Notes: generated from the sequence alone by a model not told the origin. A stretch of 64,000 nucleotides of DNA from an uncultured Oleispira sp. (GCA_913061415.1 CAJXUD010000001.1:186001-250000); one strand, 5' to 3'. Positions 42,501-52,193 are shown, counted from the first letter of the stretch. Program-made: numbers and translations.

Positions 42501-43493
42501 ATGGAACTGTTAAGTCCTGCAGGCAGTTTACCGGCGCTCAAAGCCGCCGTTGATGAAGGTGCCGATGCTATTTATCTCGGGTTAAAGAATGATACCAATG
42601 CTCGTCATTTTGCCGGATTAAACTTCACGGATAAAACCATGACCCAAGGGGTTAATTACGCCCAAGATCGTGACTGTCGAGTCCATGTGGCCGTGAATAC
42701 TTTTGCTCACCCAGATCGAAGCCAAGCTTGGTTTGATGCGGTTAAAAAAACTCATGATATGGGAGCTGATGTACTGATCGCCTCCAACATCGCCGTTTTA
42801 GAATATGCAGCAACCCACTATCCTCAATTAGAACTACACCTTTCCGTTCAAGCGGCGGCCACTAACGTAGCGGCGATTAACTTCTTCAAGCAATTTGGTG
42901 TTAGCCGAGTCGTCTTACCGCGGGTACTTTCTTATCAACAAGTCGCCAACCTCGCTCAAGATACCGACATCGAATTAGAAGTTTTTGCGTTTGGCAGCTT
43001 GTGCATCATGGCCGAAGGCCGCTGTTATTTATCGTCTTACATGACAGGTGAATCGCCGAATACGGTCGGTGCTTGTTCACCAGCGAAGTTCGTTCGTTGG
43101 GAAGAGACCGATAAAGGTTTAGAAAGCCGATTGAATGATGTATTGATCGATCGCTTTGCCGAAGATGAAAACGCCGGCTATCCAACCTTATGCAAAGGGC
43201 GCTTCAATGTAGAAGGCGACATCACCCATGCCTTAGAAGAGCCAACCAGTTTGAACACTCTTAGCCTGTTACCGCAGCTGAATAATATTGGTATTAGCGC
43301 ACTAAAGATCGAAGGCCGTCAGCGCAGCCCTGCTTATACAAGACAGGTGACTCGAACTTGGCGCAGTGCGATTGATGCAATGAAGAAAAATCCCGCTGAT
43401 TTCCAAGTTCAGGAAGAGTGGAATAAGTGTTTGAGCGCTTTATCAGAAGGTTCGCAAACAACACTCGGCGCTTACGAACGTACTTGGCAATAA
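42501..43493 (+). CDS. ubiU: Ubiquinone biosynthesis protein UbiU (U32 family, 4Fe-4S)
   Basis: 330 aa (E. coli 331). Peptidase-U32-like fold. The four 4Fe-4S cysteines C168, C175, C192 and C231 have the same spacing as E. coli UbiU (C169, C176, C193, C232). With UbiV and UbiT it carries out ring hydroxylation in ubiquinone synthesis without O2, with prephenate as the known oxygen donor. ATG at 42501 with GGAG upstream. ubiV follows after 30 bp. Confidence 0.95.
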   Translation: MELLSPAGSLPALKAAVDEGADAIYLGLKNDTNARHFAGLNFTDKTMTQGVNYAQDRDCRVHVAVNTFAHPDRSQAWFDAVKKTHDMGADVLIASNIAVLEYAATHYPQLELHLSVQAAATNVAAINFFKQFGVSRVVLPRVLSYQQVANLAQDTDIELEVFAFGSLCIMAEGRCYLSSYMTGESPNTVGACSPAKFVRWEETDKGLESRLNDVLIDRFAEDENAGYPTLCKGRFNVEGDITHALEEPTSLNTLSLLPQLNNIGISALKIEGRQRSPAYTRQVTRTWRSAIDAMKKNPADFQVQEEWNKCLSALSEGSQTTLGAYERTWQ

Positions 43494-43523
43494 TCGGCAT
43501 GCAAGCATAGATAGAGAGAAGTT

Positions 43524-44393
43524 ATGGAATTTTCAATGGGTAACCTCCAGTTCTACTGGGAAAAAGACACCGTATTAGATTTTTATCAGAAAGTAGCCGA
43601 CTCCAATGTAGAGCATGTGTATTTAGGCGAATCGGTCTGTTCAAAACGTCGTGAACTTAGGTTGGATGATTGGCTTGAAGTCGGGCGTGAGTTATCGAAA
43701 AAAGGCAAATCCGTTGTCTTATCAAGCTTGGCTTTATTAGAAGCAAAAAGTGAATTAGCGACACTCAAAAAAGTCTGCCTAAATGGAGAGCTGAAAGTCG
43801 AAGCCAATGACTTTGGCGCCGTAGAAATTTTAACAGACGCTAAGATTCCATTTGTTGCCGGTGCAGCGTTAAATATTTATAACCAGCATGATTTAAAAGT
43901 GTTATTGGATCGCGGCATGCAACGCTGGGTAATACCGGTTGAGTTATCCAGAGATTGGTTAGCGAACGTCATTGTTGGCTGTGAAGAGCTAGGCATTCGC
44001 GATCAAATCGAGACCGAAGTATACGGTTACGGTTATTTACCTTTAGCCTATTCCGCTCGTTGCTTTACTGCGCGCTCAGAAGATCGGCCAAAAGATCAAT
44101 GCGGTTTATGTTGTATCAAATATCCAGATGGTCGAAAGATTGATAGCCAAGAAGGCTTGGAATTGTTCCGCATGAACGGTATTCAAACCATGTCAGGTTC
44201 TATTCAGAATTTAGTGAATGATTTACCGTCAATGGAAGGGCTGGTTGATATCGTCAGAATGAGCCCACATTCATTAGAAGTCTTTGATTGGTTAGATACA
44301 TTTCAGCAGGCTGTACGTGATAACAAAAGAATACCGCTGCAGGGTTACTGCAACAGTTATTGGCATAAGATCGAAGGTATGAAGTCTATTTAG
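43524..44393 (+). CDS. ubiV: Ubiquinone biosynthesis protein UbiV (U32 family, 4Fe-4S)
   Basis: 289 aa. Cluster cysteines C39, C180, C193 and C197 match the positions known from E. coli UbiV exactly (SVCSKRRELR near C39; YSARC and DQCGLCC in the C-terminal half). Forms a heterodimer with UbiU. Its stop overlaps the convergent DHH-phosphoesterase gene by 4 bp, so no terminator can lie between them. Confidence 0.95.
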   Translation: MEFSMGNLQFYWEKDTVLDFYQKVADSNVEHVYLGESVCSKRRELRLDDWLEVGRELSKKGKSVVLSSLALLEAKSELATLKKVCLNGELKVEANDFGAVEILTDAKIPFVAGAALNIYNQHDLKVLLDRGMQRWVIPVELSRDWLANVIVGCEELGIRDQIETEVYGYGYLPLAYSARCFTARSEDRPKDQCGLCCIKYPDGRKIDSQEGLELFRMNGIQTMSGSIQNLVNDLPSMEGLVDIVRMSPHSLEVFDWLDTFQQAVRDNKRIPLQGYCNSYWHKIEGMKSI

Positions 44394-45337
44394 CCGTCTT
44401 GATTAATGCGTTTAATCAGTGCCTCTAATACTTCCGTGTACTTGTCATTTTCGACCTGACAAGTACCAGCATTTCTATGTCCGCCGCCTGCGTGCTCTAA
44501 ACACAGTTCGCCAATGTGAGTTTGGTGACTGCGGTTAATGATAGAGCCGCCGATGGCAAATACCGTATTTTGTTTCTTTAAACCCCACAGTACGTGAATC
44601 GAGATATTTTGCTCAGGAAAGAGTGCATAAATCATAAAGCGGTTACCCGCATAAATAATTTCTTCATCTCTTAAATCAAGTACGACCAAGTTCTTATGCA
44701 CGGTTGTGCAACGCTTAAGCTGATCTTCAAACTGCTGGCGATGTTCGTTATAAAGCTCCACCCTTTCTTTCACATCGTCTAGCTGCAAAATTTCTTCAAT
44801 ATTATGATCGTAACAATAATCAATTAAATGCATCATTAATTGATAGTTACTCACACGGAATTCTCTAAAGCGGCCTAAGCCTGTTCGGGAATCCATCAAA
44901 AAATTCAGCAATACCCAGTCTGTAGGGTTCAGAATTTCATCTCGGCTAAACTGCGCAGAATCGGCTTTATCAACAGCTTCCATCATATCGACAGATATAT
45001 TAGGGAAGCGCTGAGCACCGCCATAATAATCATATACAACACGAGCAGCAGAGGGTGCTTCGGTATCGATTATATGATTATCAGGGGCATTATCACCTCG
45101 ACGCTTAACTTCCGAAGCGTGGTGATCAAAGCTCATGTGGCAACCTGCGACATACGGCAGGTTGGTTGTAATATCATTAGGCCCAATATCAATGATGCCA
45201 TCTTGCATATCCTTAGGATGCACAAACAAAATATCGTCGATCATACCTAAATCTTTGAATAAGACGGCGCAGACAAGGCCATCAAAGTCACTGCGAGTTA
45301 CTAAACGAAACGGTTGCTCTGCCACATTGTTCTCCAA
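44390..45337 (-). CDS. DHH-family phosphoesterase
   Basis: 315 aa. DHH motifs: RSDFDGLVC near residue 15, DHHASE (71-76), later VDKADSAQF, and a C-terminal DHHA1 domain with HAGGGHRNAGT. The family includes exopolyphosphatases, RecJ and nano-RNase/c-di-AMP phosphodiesterases; the substrate cannot be told here. Convergent with and 4 bp overlapping ubiV. Confidence 0.85.
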   Translation of the reverse strand: MENNVAEQPFRLVTRSDFDGLVCAVLFKDLGMIDDILFVHPKDMQDGIIDIGPNDITTNLPYVAGCHMSFDHHASEVKRRGDNAPDNHIIDTEAPSAARVVYDYYGGAQRFPNISVDMMEAVDKADSAQFSRDEILNPTDWVLLNFLMDSRTGLGRFREFRVSNYQLMMHLIDYCYDHNIEEILQLDDVKERVELYNEHRQQFEDQLKRCTTVHKNLVVLDLRDEEIIYAGNRFMIYALFPEQNISIHVLWGLKKQNTVFAIGGSIINRSHQTHIGELCLEHAGGGHRNAGTCQVENDKYTEVLEALIKRINQDG

Positions 45338-45463
45338 CGTCTAAATTCTCCAAACCTGGTTCGATAACGAGCTGTGAAAACCGTCATCTATTGGATTTAG
45401 CATAGTCGAAATTTTTCGATCAGCGCCATTTAGTTGTAAAATTGAGTGGGAAAAAAAGAGAGT

Positions 45464-46195
45464 TTATAAAGCCCTCCATAAAGTATCGAACATCATTTGA
45501 TGGGTTCCGGATATTGCATCACTATCAATCACTACTGCGACAGGAAAGTCATTCTTAGTCAGGCTAATCATCGCAACCTTGGGAGGGTAGATTGCGATAT
45601 ACGAAGCATCACCTTCGCCTTTCATCCACTTACGCTCAGCCAGTTCGGCTTCGTCACCGCCTTCACCAATCGCCAATACACGAACGAAAATGCCTTTAGC
45701 AATACGTTGCTTAGTAAACGTAGGGAATGGGCGATATAAATGCTCACGTAAGGCTTGAGTCGAAATAACCGAGTAAGACTTATCGCCTTTATCAGTCGAG
45801 CTAAGGATGTCTCTTAAAACATATTCAACCCCTTCATCACCTTCATAGAAGCGCACATTACTGGTAGCAAACTCGGGCTTTAAATGACGAAGTGCTGGAA
45901 TAATATCCGTTTTTAAGCTGGCCAAAGTCGCTTCTAATTCTTGTTGTTTTTCTTCAGCAAGGTCTAACAAGCGAGACGGGTCTTCGGCTTGAAATATCCG
46001 TCGCTTACCTTTTGGCAGATAATTCACAATGCCTTTTTTGACCAAAACCTTAAGTGTCTCGTAAGTACTGCCGCGGTTAACATCGGCTTTAGCCGCAAGG
46101 TCTCGAATCGATGCTGGGCCTAGCTCAAGGAGTGCGAGGTAGATAGCAATTTCACGATCGGTGAGGTCGAGTGATTTAAGCGAGGATAGATTCAT
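45464..46195 (-). CDS. TrmB-family transcriptional regulator
   Basis: 243 aa. N-terminal winged helix (~10-75: LTDREIAIYLALLELGPASI, NRGSTYETLKVLVKKGIV) of the TrmB type, short coiled coil (~75-100), then a C-terminal ligand or effector domain containing VRFYEGDEGVEYVLRDIL. TrmB proteins are best known from archaea as sugar-sensing regulators; bacterial members are less studied. Divergent from glmU with 185 bp between, so control of glmUS is possible but unsupported. Confidence 0.8.
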   Translation of the reverse strand: MNLSSLKSLDLTDREIAIYLALLELGPASIRDLAAKADVNRGSTYETLKVLVKKGIVNYLPKGKRRIFQAEDPSRLLDLAEEKQQELEATLASLKTDIIPALRHLKPEFATSNVRFYEGDEGVEYVLRDILSSTDKGDKSYSVISTQALREHLYRPFPTFTKQRIAKGIFVRVLAIGEGGDEAELAERKWMKGEGDASYIAIYPPKVAMISLTKNDFPVAVVIDSDAISGTHQMMFDTLWRAL

Positions 46196-46380
46196 TTTGA
46201 TTCTTTATAAAAGATAAAATTATTTATTTATCCATTGTCATTTTTTTTGTGACAAAAGCAATTGTAAATATCCACAAAAACCATAAACTGGCGCTTTTAT
46301 TACAATTATGTGATGGCTCTGTTGATATTTAACAGTTTAAATAGCCTATTTTTCTCGTTACTTGGAACCCAATAATAATA

Positions 46381-47769
46381 ATGACTATTGACGTCGTCGT
46401 ACTCGCAGCCGGTCAAGGCTCGCGAATGAAATCCCTATTGCCTAAAGTTTTACACCCAATCGCAGGCAAGTCGATGCTAGCCCACGTATTAGACAGCGCT
46501 AAAGCGGTTAACGCCGACGCGATGCATGTGGTGATTGGACATGGCGCAGAAAAAGTTAAAACCGCCTTCGAAAATGAAAAGAACCTAAGCTGGGCGCTAC
46601 AAGCCGAGCAAAAAGGCACGGGTCATGCCGTGATGATGGCGCTAGATAGCTTAGCCGCAGAAGGCACCACCTTAATATTATACGGTGATGTTCCGCTAAC
46701 GCAGCCAGCAACGCTGCAAGCATTGATCGAATTGTCGACGGAACAGCAGCTTGGCTTATTAACGGTCAACATGGCTGATAGCACAGGTTATGGCCGAATT
46801 GTGCGTGATGCAGGCAATAAAGTAACCGCAATCGTTGAGCACAAAGATGCCAATGCCGAGCAGCTATTAATCAAAGAAGTGAATACCGGCATTCTAGCAG
46901 TGCCAACGGCTAAGCTGCATCAGTGGCTACCGACCTTGAGCAACGATAATGCTCAAGGCGAATATTATTTAACCGACATCATCGCGATGGCGGTTGCTAA
47001 TGGCTTAACTGTACAAACCTTGCAGCCAGAAAACGAACAAGAAACTTACGGCGTGAATAACCGTCAACAGCAGGCAGAACTAGAGCGCTGGTATCAGACT
47101 CAGCGTGTTAATGCCTTAATGGCAAACGGTGTAACGGTATTAGACCCAGCACGTTTGGATATTCGTTTGGGTAACGCATCAAATGCCGGTCTAACCGTTG
47201 GTAACGACGTCGTGATCGATGTAAACGTGATCCTAGAAGGTGATGTAACCCTAGGTGACGGCGTAGAAATCGGCCCTAACTGTATTATCAAAAACTCGAC
47301 ACTAGCAGCAGGCACTAAAGTAGAAGCCTTCTCTCATATCGAAGAGGCAACGATTGCTCAATCTTGCGTGATTGGTCCTTACGCACGTTTGCGTCCAGGT
47401 GCTGATCTTGCTGATGGCGCTAAAGTGGGTAACTTCTGTGAAGTGAAAAAATCTCAAATCGGCACAGGCGCAAAAGTAAATCACCTAACCTATATTGGTG
47501 ATGCCACTATCGGCGCAAACGCCAACATCGGTGCAGGTACCATTACTTGTAACTACGATGGCGTGAACAAATTCAAAACAGAAATTGGTGAAAATGCTTT
47601 TATTGGCTCCAATTCCTCGTTAGTGGCTCCTGTCAAAATCGGTGCTAACGCAACGGTAGCCGCAGGTTCTACGGTAACAAAAGAAGTTGCGGCAGAAGAA
47701 CTCGCAGTGGCACGTGGTAAGCAAAGAAATATCAGTGGCTGGCAGCGCCCAGTTAAAACTGAAAAATAA
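46381..47769 (+). CDS. glmU: Bifunctional GlcNAc-1-P uridyltransferase / glucosamine-1-P acetyltransferase
   Basis: 462 aa (E. coli 456). N-terminal nucleotidyltransferase with LAAGQGSRMKSLLPKVLHPI (8-27) and YGDVPL; C-terminal left-handed beta-helix acetyltransferase with hexapeptide repeats (DGAKVGNFCEVKKS, GDATIGANANIGAGTITCNY). Makes UDP-GlcNAc for peptidoglycan and LPS. glmS follows after 36 bp: the usual glmU-glmS operon downstream of atp. Confidence 0.98.
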   Translation: MTIDVVVLAAGQGSRMKSLLPKVLHPIAGKSMLAHVLDSAKAVNADAMHVVIGHGAEKVKTAFENEKNLSWALQAEQKGTGHAVMMALDSLAAEGTTLILYGDVPLTQPATLQALIELSTEQQLGLLTVNMADSTGYGRIVRDAGNKVTAIVEHKDANAEQLLIKEVNTGILAVPTAKLHQWLPTLSNDNAQGEYYLTDIIAMAVANGLTVQTLQPENEQETYGVNNRQQQAELERWYQTQRVNALMANGVTVLDPARLDIRLGNASNAGLTVGNDVVIDVNVILEGDVTLGDGVEIGPNCIIKNSTLAAGTKVEAFSHIEEATIAQSCVIGPYARLRPGADLADGAKVGNFCEVKKSQIGTGAKVNHLTYIGDATIGANANIGAGTITCNYDGVNKFKTEIGENAFIGSNSSLVAPVKIGANATVAAGSTVTKEVAAEELAVARGKQRNISGWQRPVKTEK

Positions 47770-47805
47770 TTGAACAGCGTCACTCTATCAAGCGGAATAT
47801 AAAAA

Positions 47806-49647
47806 ATGTGCGGAATTGTTGGTGCTATTGCACAGCGTAATGTTAGCGAAATTTTATTAGAAGGCCTTCGTCGCCTTGAATACCGTGGATACGACTCTGC
47901 GGGTTTAGCCATTTTAGATGCAAACGGGAATATTCAGCGTACTCGTGCACTGGGTAAAGTGATTGAGTTAGAAAATGCTATCTCTGCCAAATATGGTGAA
48001 GAAGGGTTACACGGTACAATCGGTATCGCTCATACTCGTTGGGCAACTCATGGTGTGCCCAGCGAAGAAAATGCCCACCCACACATGTCTTCTGACGAAG
48101 TAGTGTTAGTGCATAACGGCATTATTGAAAACTACCAAGACTTAAAAGTAGAGCTGAAAGCACAAGGTTATGTGTTCAATTCTCAAACGGATTCAGAAGT
48201 GGTGATTCACCTGATTCATCGTGAATTGAAACAGAATGACTTTGCCCAAGCCGTTAAAAATACCATCTCACACCTTCATGGCGCTTTTGCATTAGCCATC
48301 ATGCAAAAAGGCAATCAAGAAGAAATGTGGGTCGCTCGTCAGGGTTCGCCATTAGTTATTGGCGTAGGCATGGACGAGTTCTATGTCGGTTCAGATCCAT
48401 TAGCACTATTGCAAGTAACCGACCGTTTCATCTATTTAGAAGAAGGCGACCTTGCGCACATCACGCGTAAAAAGCTGACCATCTTAGATAAAGAACATAC
48501 AGAAGTTGAGCGTGCCATTAGCGTATTCGATCATAAGATTGGCACCGCAAGCAAAGGCGAATACAAGCACTTCATGCTGAAAGAAACCTTTGAACAGCCA
48601 ACGGTGATTAAGCAGTGTTTAGAAGGCCGTATTTCTGAAACTAAAGTACTCGATCAAGCGTTTGGTGTGAATGCCGGTGAATTGCTCGATAAAGTTGAAG
48701 CCGTACAAATCATTGCCTGTGGTACCAGTTATCACTCAGGTATGGTGGCGAAATATTGGGTTGAAAAATACGCCAACATTCCTTGCCAAGTCGAAGTCGC
48801 TAGTGAATTCCGCTATCGCCATACCGTGATCGCTAAAAACACACTACTGATTACCATTTCTCAATCGGGTGAAACGGCAGATACGTTAGCAGCATTACGC
48901 AAGGCAAAAGAAAAAGGCTTATTAGCCAGCATGACTGTTTGCAACGTTCCTGGTTCTTCCTTGGTACGTGAATCCGACATGTGTCTAATGACCAATGCCG
49001 GCCCAGAAATTGGCGTTGCCTCGACGAAAGCGTTCACGACGCAATTAACGGCCTTGTTGTTGTTAACGGTCGCGTTGGCTAAACGTAATGGAATGAGCGA
49101 AGAAGCTGAGACTGAAATTGTTAAAGCCCTTCATCAGTTACCAGGTTTGGTTGAAAAAGCGTTAGCGTTAGATCCTAAGATTGAGAAAGTTAGTGAATTG
49201 TTCGCCGACAAGCATCACAGCTTATTCTTAGGCCGTGGCCCAATGTACCCGATTGCTCAAGAAGGTGCGTTGAAGCTTAAAGAAATCTCATACATTCACG
49301 CCGAAGCTTATCCTGCCGGTGAATTGAAGCATGGCCCGTTAGCATTGGTTGACGAAGACATGCCGATTGTTACCGTTGCGCCTAATAATGAGCTATTAGA
49401 AAAATTAATTTCTAATCTAGAAGAAGTGAAGGCCCGCGGTGGTGAGTTATTTGTATTTGCGGATGAGTCAGTAAACATACATGACCTAGACGAGCAGCAC
49501 TTGGTTTCGCTACCAACCGTGCCAAGTTGCCTAGAGCCGATCGTATACATCATTCCTCTACAGCTGCTGTCATATCACGTTGCAGTATTGAAAGGCACCG
49601 ATGTGGATCAACCTCGTAATTTAGCGAAGTCAGTCACGGTTGAATAA
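47806..49647 (+). CDS. glmS: Glutamine-fructose-6-phosphate aminotransferase (isomerizing)
   Basis: 613 aa. N-terminal glutaminase with nucleophile Cys2 ([12 protein letters not shown]) and two C-terminal SIS isomerase domains ([32 protein letters not shown]). Ends LAKSVTVE, the conserved end that in other species is the Tn7 TnsD target. Makes glucosamine-6-P, first step to UDP-GlcNAc. The accessory block begins right after its terminator. Confidence 0.98.
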   Translation: MCGIVGAIAQRNVSEILLEGLRRLEYRGYDSAGLAILDANGNIQRTRALGKVIELENAISAKYGEEGLHGTIGIAHTRWATHGVPSEENAHPHMSSDEVVLVHNGIIENYQDLKVELKAQGYVFNSQTDSEVVIHLIHRELKQNDFAQAVKNTISHLHGAFALAIMQKGNQEEMWVARQGSPLVIGVGMDEFYVGSDPLALLQVTDRFIYLEEGDLAHITRKKLTILDKEHTEVERAISVFDHKIGTASKGEYKHFMLKETFEQPTVIKQCLEGRISETKVLDQAFGVNAGELLDKVEAVQIIACGTSYHSGMVAKYWVEKYANIPCQVEVASEFRYRHTVIAKNTLLITISQSGETADTLAALRKAKEKGLLASMTVCNVPGSSLVRESDMCLMTNAGPEIGVASTKAFTTQLTALLLLTVALAKRNGMSEEAETEIVKALHQLPGLVEKALALDPKIEKVSELFADKHHSLFLGRGPMYPIAQEGALKLKEISYIHAEAYPAGELKHGPLALVDEDMPIVTVAPNNELLEKLISNLEEVKARGGELFVFADESVNIHDLDEQHLVSLPTVPSCLEPIVYIIPLQLLSYHVAVLKGTDVDQPRNLAKSVTVE

Positions 49648-49690
49648 TTATAAAGCAGAGATTGTCTATGCTTTCTATATTATGAGTTGA

Positions 49691-49708
49691 TTAACAATAA
49701 AGTTGTTA
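49691..49708 (+). repeat. Left copy of an 18-bp inverted repeat flanking the accessory block
   Basis: TTAACAATAAAGTTGTTA; its exact reverse complement is at 54079-54096. The word is itself a 7-bp-arm hairpin (TTAACAA/TTGTTAA), which lowers its weight as a boundary mark. Confidence 0.5.
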
Positions 49709-49760
49709 AAGAAGCCACCTCAGCCCTCTTTTTTAAAGAAGGGCTGGGGTGGCTTTTTTA
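49708..49760 (+). terminator. Rho-independent terminator of glmUS
   Basis: AAGCCACC..CAGCCCT / AGGGCTG..GGGTGGCTT stem of ~16 bp and a T run. Its right arm plus the following ~35 bp (49728-49792) is repeated at 51143-51207. Confidence 0.92.
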
Positions 49761-49797
49761 TGTTAATTAGTTAAATCTATTCAACTACAGCCTCTTT

Positions 49798-49905
49798 TCC
49801 TAGCACGTTAGCGCCTGTTTCAAGCGAACACGAGTTTTGGAATTCGGCGGTAGCGGCTACAATTCCGGCTGCTATAGTAGCACCGCTTATAATCACTTAG
49901 ATAAA
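49798..49905 (-). pseudogene. Scrambled relic of the membrane-toxin gene
   Basis: On the minus strand this first reads ISGATIAAGIVAA, matching the C-terminal glycine-zipper helix of the toxin (GAAITVGIVAA). It then jumps to AEFQNSCSLETGANVLGKE, matching a more N-terminal part (AEFQNLRAFETGANILGKG). The order is reversed relative to an intact gene, as expected if a deletion fused the end of one tandem copy to the middle of the next. No start codon or full frame. Confidence 0.7.
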
Positions 49906-49955
49906 AAATCTGTTCGCATTTCGGTATCAATAGCAGCATTAAACTAACTTTGGTG

Positions 49956-50309
49956 TTAAGCCTTGGGGCCGTATAAATAAGCAGTGGTGAACATCATAAT
50001 AAAAGAAAAAAACATCGCCATTGTAAAAAATAATGCGAGCTTCTTATCTTTCTTTCGGGTATGTCGTCTTACGGCTTCAAAATCTACAATCGTAGGGTTT
50101 AGTTTTGGGAAAACCATTATGAAAGAATAAGTAACGATAACGGAACCTATTCCTTTATCCCAAATAGGATGCTGTATGTCTTCTTTTATCATTTCTCGCT
50201 CTATATGTTTAACGCTAATACGACTAAATAAAAATGTAGCAATGGCCCATATAAAGAAAGCAGAAACCCCTATGATAGCAATCCAATTTTCAGATGATAG
50301 ATCAGTCAT
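49956..50309 (-). CDS. Small membrane protein, candidate immunity protein 1
   Basis: 117 aa, no signal peptide; three hydrophobic segments (~9-30, ~57-73, ~92-113). The middle part FSRISVKHIEREMIKE and PIWDKGIG is close to the paralogue at 51252-51635, while both ends differ. It follows a toxin-like gene by 11 bp in the same direction; so does its paralogue. That co-ordered divergence is the usual pattern of toxin-immunity pairs, with the inner-membrane location suited to blocking a pore-former. Function is inference; no known family recognised. Confidence 0.6.
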   Translation of the reverse strand: MTDLSSENWIAIIGVSAFFIWAIATFLFSRISVKHIEREMIKEDIQHPIWDKGIGSVIVTYSFIMVFPKLNPTIVDFEAVRRHTRKKDKKLALFFTMAMFFSFIMMFTTAYLYGPKA

Positions 50310-50320
50310 ATAATTCTCAT

Positions 50321-51142
50321 TTATAGGCTATTCAGCCAAGTTCCTAAATCATAAGCTTGATTAGCAGCAAACCTTCCAAATGAATCACCACCTTTGGCCG
50401 CAACAATCCCAACTGTGATAGCAGCACCAATAATAATAACCCAGCCAACAGGTGTCGCTAATAAGGCGATACCAAGGCCCGAAGCTGCTGAGACGGTTGC
50501 TTGGCCTGCTGCTATACCAAAGATAGTGCTAGTTCCAAAGCTGGTTGTTTCAACCGCCGCACGCTTCTGCCAATCTTTTCCAGACAAGTAATCTGTATGT
50601 ACCTTACCTGCACGAATTCCTGCATCAAGCACAATTAAGCCTTTTCCTAAAATGTTAGCGCCTGTTTCAAAAGCGCGTAAGTTTTTGAACTCAGCGGTAG
50701 TTGTGAACTGAATAGGTTTTATTGTTCTGCTGCCTTTTGCTTGGCCGATACCTCGTTCGGCATTGGTATAAACAGTGCCTTTTTTGTTCTTTATGCGATT
50801 TAGGTATTTGTTAATTTCAGCCTGGAACTTGCTGTTAAATTCTTTTGTGAGAGATCGTACATTATCTTCCAATACCATCATTTTGTGCCGTGGAAGTTTT
50901 GCCTGTGATCCTTCTCTTACTTTTTCTAGGGCTTCTTTAACCTTGTTGGCTGCTTTAGCAAAATTACTTAATCGGGTATCAAGGGCTGTAGAAGCGGCAC
51001 CGATTGCGCCAATGCTTTCTTTTTGTATCGCAGGCGCTAATTCAGTTTGATAAAAGTCAGCAAGCGCTTGTAGTTGGTCACTTCCGAGCATGTCGTCCAT
51101 CAAGGCCATTTTTCGTTTTGATGCTTGTGATAACGATTGCAT
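50321..51142 (-). CDS. Candidate membrane-active (pore-forming) toxin 1
   Basis: 273 aa. Helical, charged N-terminal half (~1-125) with coiled-coil character; middle GTVYTNAERGIGQAKGSRTI; then TGANILGKGLIVLDAGIRAG and a C-terminal glycine-zipper hairpin (~205-255: GLGIALLATPVGWVIIIGAA) of the kind found in pore-forming bacterial toxins. No signal peptide. The start ATG lies exactly where a duplicated piece of the glmS terminator begins (51143). It has no clear ribosome site and the frame is open a little further, so this may be the tail of a formerly longer effector. Paralogue at 51639-52193 shares residues ~88-200 almost exactly but differs in the C-terminus. Confidence 0.6.
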   Translation of the reverse strand: MQSLSQASKRKMALMDDMLGSDQLQALADFYQTELAPAIQKESIGAIGAASTALDTRLSNFAKAANKVKEALEKVREGSQAKLPRHKMMVLEDNVRSLTKEFNSKFQAEINKYLNRIKNKKGTVYTNAERGIGQAKGSRTIKPIQFTTTAEFKNLRAFETGANILGKGLIVLDAGIRAGKVHTDYLSGKDWQKRAAVETTSFGTSTIFGIAAGQATVSAASGLGIALLATPVGWVIIIGAAITVGIVAAKGGDSFGRFAANQAYDLGTWLNSL

Positions 51143-51207
51143 CTTTTTAAAAGAAGGGTTGGGGTGGATTTTTTATGTTAAGTAGTTAAATCTATTCAAC
51201 TACATCC
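51143..51207 (+). repeat. Duplicated piece of the glmS terminator region
   Basis: Matches 49728-49792 with a few substitutions, including AAGAAGGG(C/T)TGGGGTGG and the 20-bp AGTTAAATCTATTCAACTAC. Only the right arm of the hairpin is present, so it is no longer a terminator. It marks the edge of the tandem-duplicated unit. Confidence 0.85.
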
Positions 51208-51251
51208 CAAAATTATCGATCCCCGTTACTCTTTTTTGATTTATTATTAGG

Positions 51252-51635
51252 TTAAGAACCTGAAGAGAAGAAAATAGAAAACACTGCTAAAACAGAAAAA
51301 AATAATAATGAAGAAATAATCAGAAACATACTCAGTATGTAATCTTTTTTTCGTGCATGTCGAAGTATCGCTTCATCCTCTACTGGTGAGGTTTTTGCAG
51401 CTTTATTGGCGACAATAACCATTGCATACATAATAATTCTGCCCCCAATACCTTTATCCCATACTGGTGGTTCTATACCTTCTTTAACCATTTCTTGCTC
51501 TATATGCTTAACGCTAATGCGGCTAAAAATAAGCGTAGCAATAGCCGATATAAAAATGGAAAAAACTGCTGCTATTGCCATCCAGTCTTCCGCGTTAAGA
51601 TTTTGTAATAAATCTAGAGTGATTATTTCTGACAT
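51252..51635 (-). CDS. Small membrane protein, candidate immunity protein 2
   Basis: 127 aa, paralogue of the protein at 49956-50309: FSRISVKHIEQEMVKEGIE and PVWDKGIGGRI are shared, the flanking hydrophobic segments are diverged. Three hydrophobic segments (~18-40, ~66-80, ~100-123). It starts 3 bp after the end of the second toxin-like gene, so they are coupled. Probable cognate protector of that variant (inference). Confidence 0.6.
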   Translation of the reverse strand: MSEIITLDLLQNLNAEDWMAIAAVFSIFISAIATLIFSRISVKHIEQEMVKEGIEPPVWDKGIGGRIIMYAMVIVANKAAKTSPVEDEAILRHARKKDYILSMFLIISSLLFFSVLAVFSIFFSSGS

Positions 51636-51638
51636 ACA

Positions 51639-52193
51639 TTAAAGACCGTTTAACCAAGTGCCAAAGTCATAACTTTTATTTGCAGCTAGCTGTCCCATTT
51701 CATCGCCCGCTTTAGCGGCTATAATTCCAACAGTTATTGAAGCGCCAATAATGAATACCCAGCCAACAGGTGTCGCTAATAAAGCAATCGCTAACCCTGA
51801 TTCTATCACGGCTGTACCTGCTGCTATACCTGCCGCCGCACTAACTCCAAACCCTGCAGTTTCAACCGCTGCGCGCTTTTGCCAATCTTTTCCAGATAAA
51901 TAACCTGTATGTACATTATTTGCACGAATTCCAGCATCAAGCACAATTAAGCCTTTTCCTAATATATTAGCGCCTGTTTCAAAAGCGCGTAAGTTTTGGA
52001 ACTCAGCGGTAGTTGTGAACTGAATGGGTTTTATTGTTCTGCTGCCTTTTGCTTGGCCGATGCCGCGTTCGGCATTGGTATAAACAGTACCTTTTTTATT
52101 TTTTATGCGATTTAGGTATTTGTTAATTTCAGTCTGAAACTTGCTGTTAAATTCTTTTGTGAGCGATCGTACATTATCTTCCAATACCATCAT
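51639..52193 (-). CDS. Candidate membrane-active toxin 2, N-terminally truncated (orphan C-terminal cassette)
   Basis: 184 aa from the first ATG. Aligns with residues ~91-273 of the toxin at 50321-51142: nearly identical to KDWQKRAAVET, then diverged (GFGVSAAAGIAAGTAVIESG against GTSTIFGIAAGQATVSAASG) and alike again at ALLATPVGW. DNA similarity to copy 1 continues upstream of the ATG to 52235 and then stops abruptly. The frame meets a stop at 52254-52256 with no start codon between. So it has lost its N-terminal part and looks like a silent C-terminal tip with its own immunity gene. Confidence 0.6.
   Translation of the reverse strand: MMVLEDNVRSLTKEFNSKFQTEINKYLNRIKNKKGTVYTNAERGIGQAKGSRTIKPIQFTTTAEFQNLRAFETGANILGKGLIVLDAGIRANNVHTGYLSGKDWQKRAAVETAGFGVSAAAGIAAGTAVIESGLAIALLATPVGWVFIIGASITVGIIAAKAGDEMGQLAANKSYDFGTWLNGL

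Noticed and set aside
49600..49700. Tn7 insertion after glmS
   Set aside because: The attachment region is conserved, but no Tn7 ends, target duplication or tns genes are visible; only the location is suggestive.
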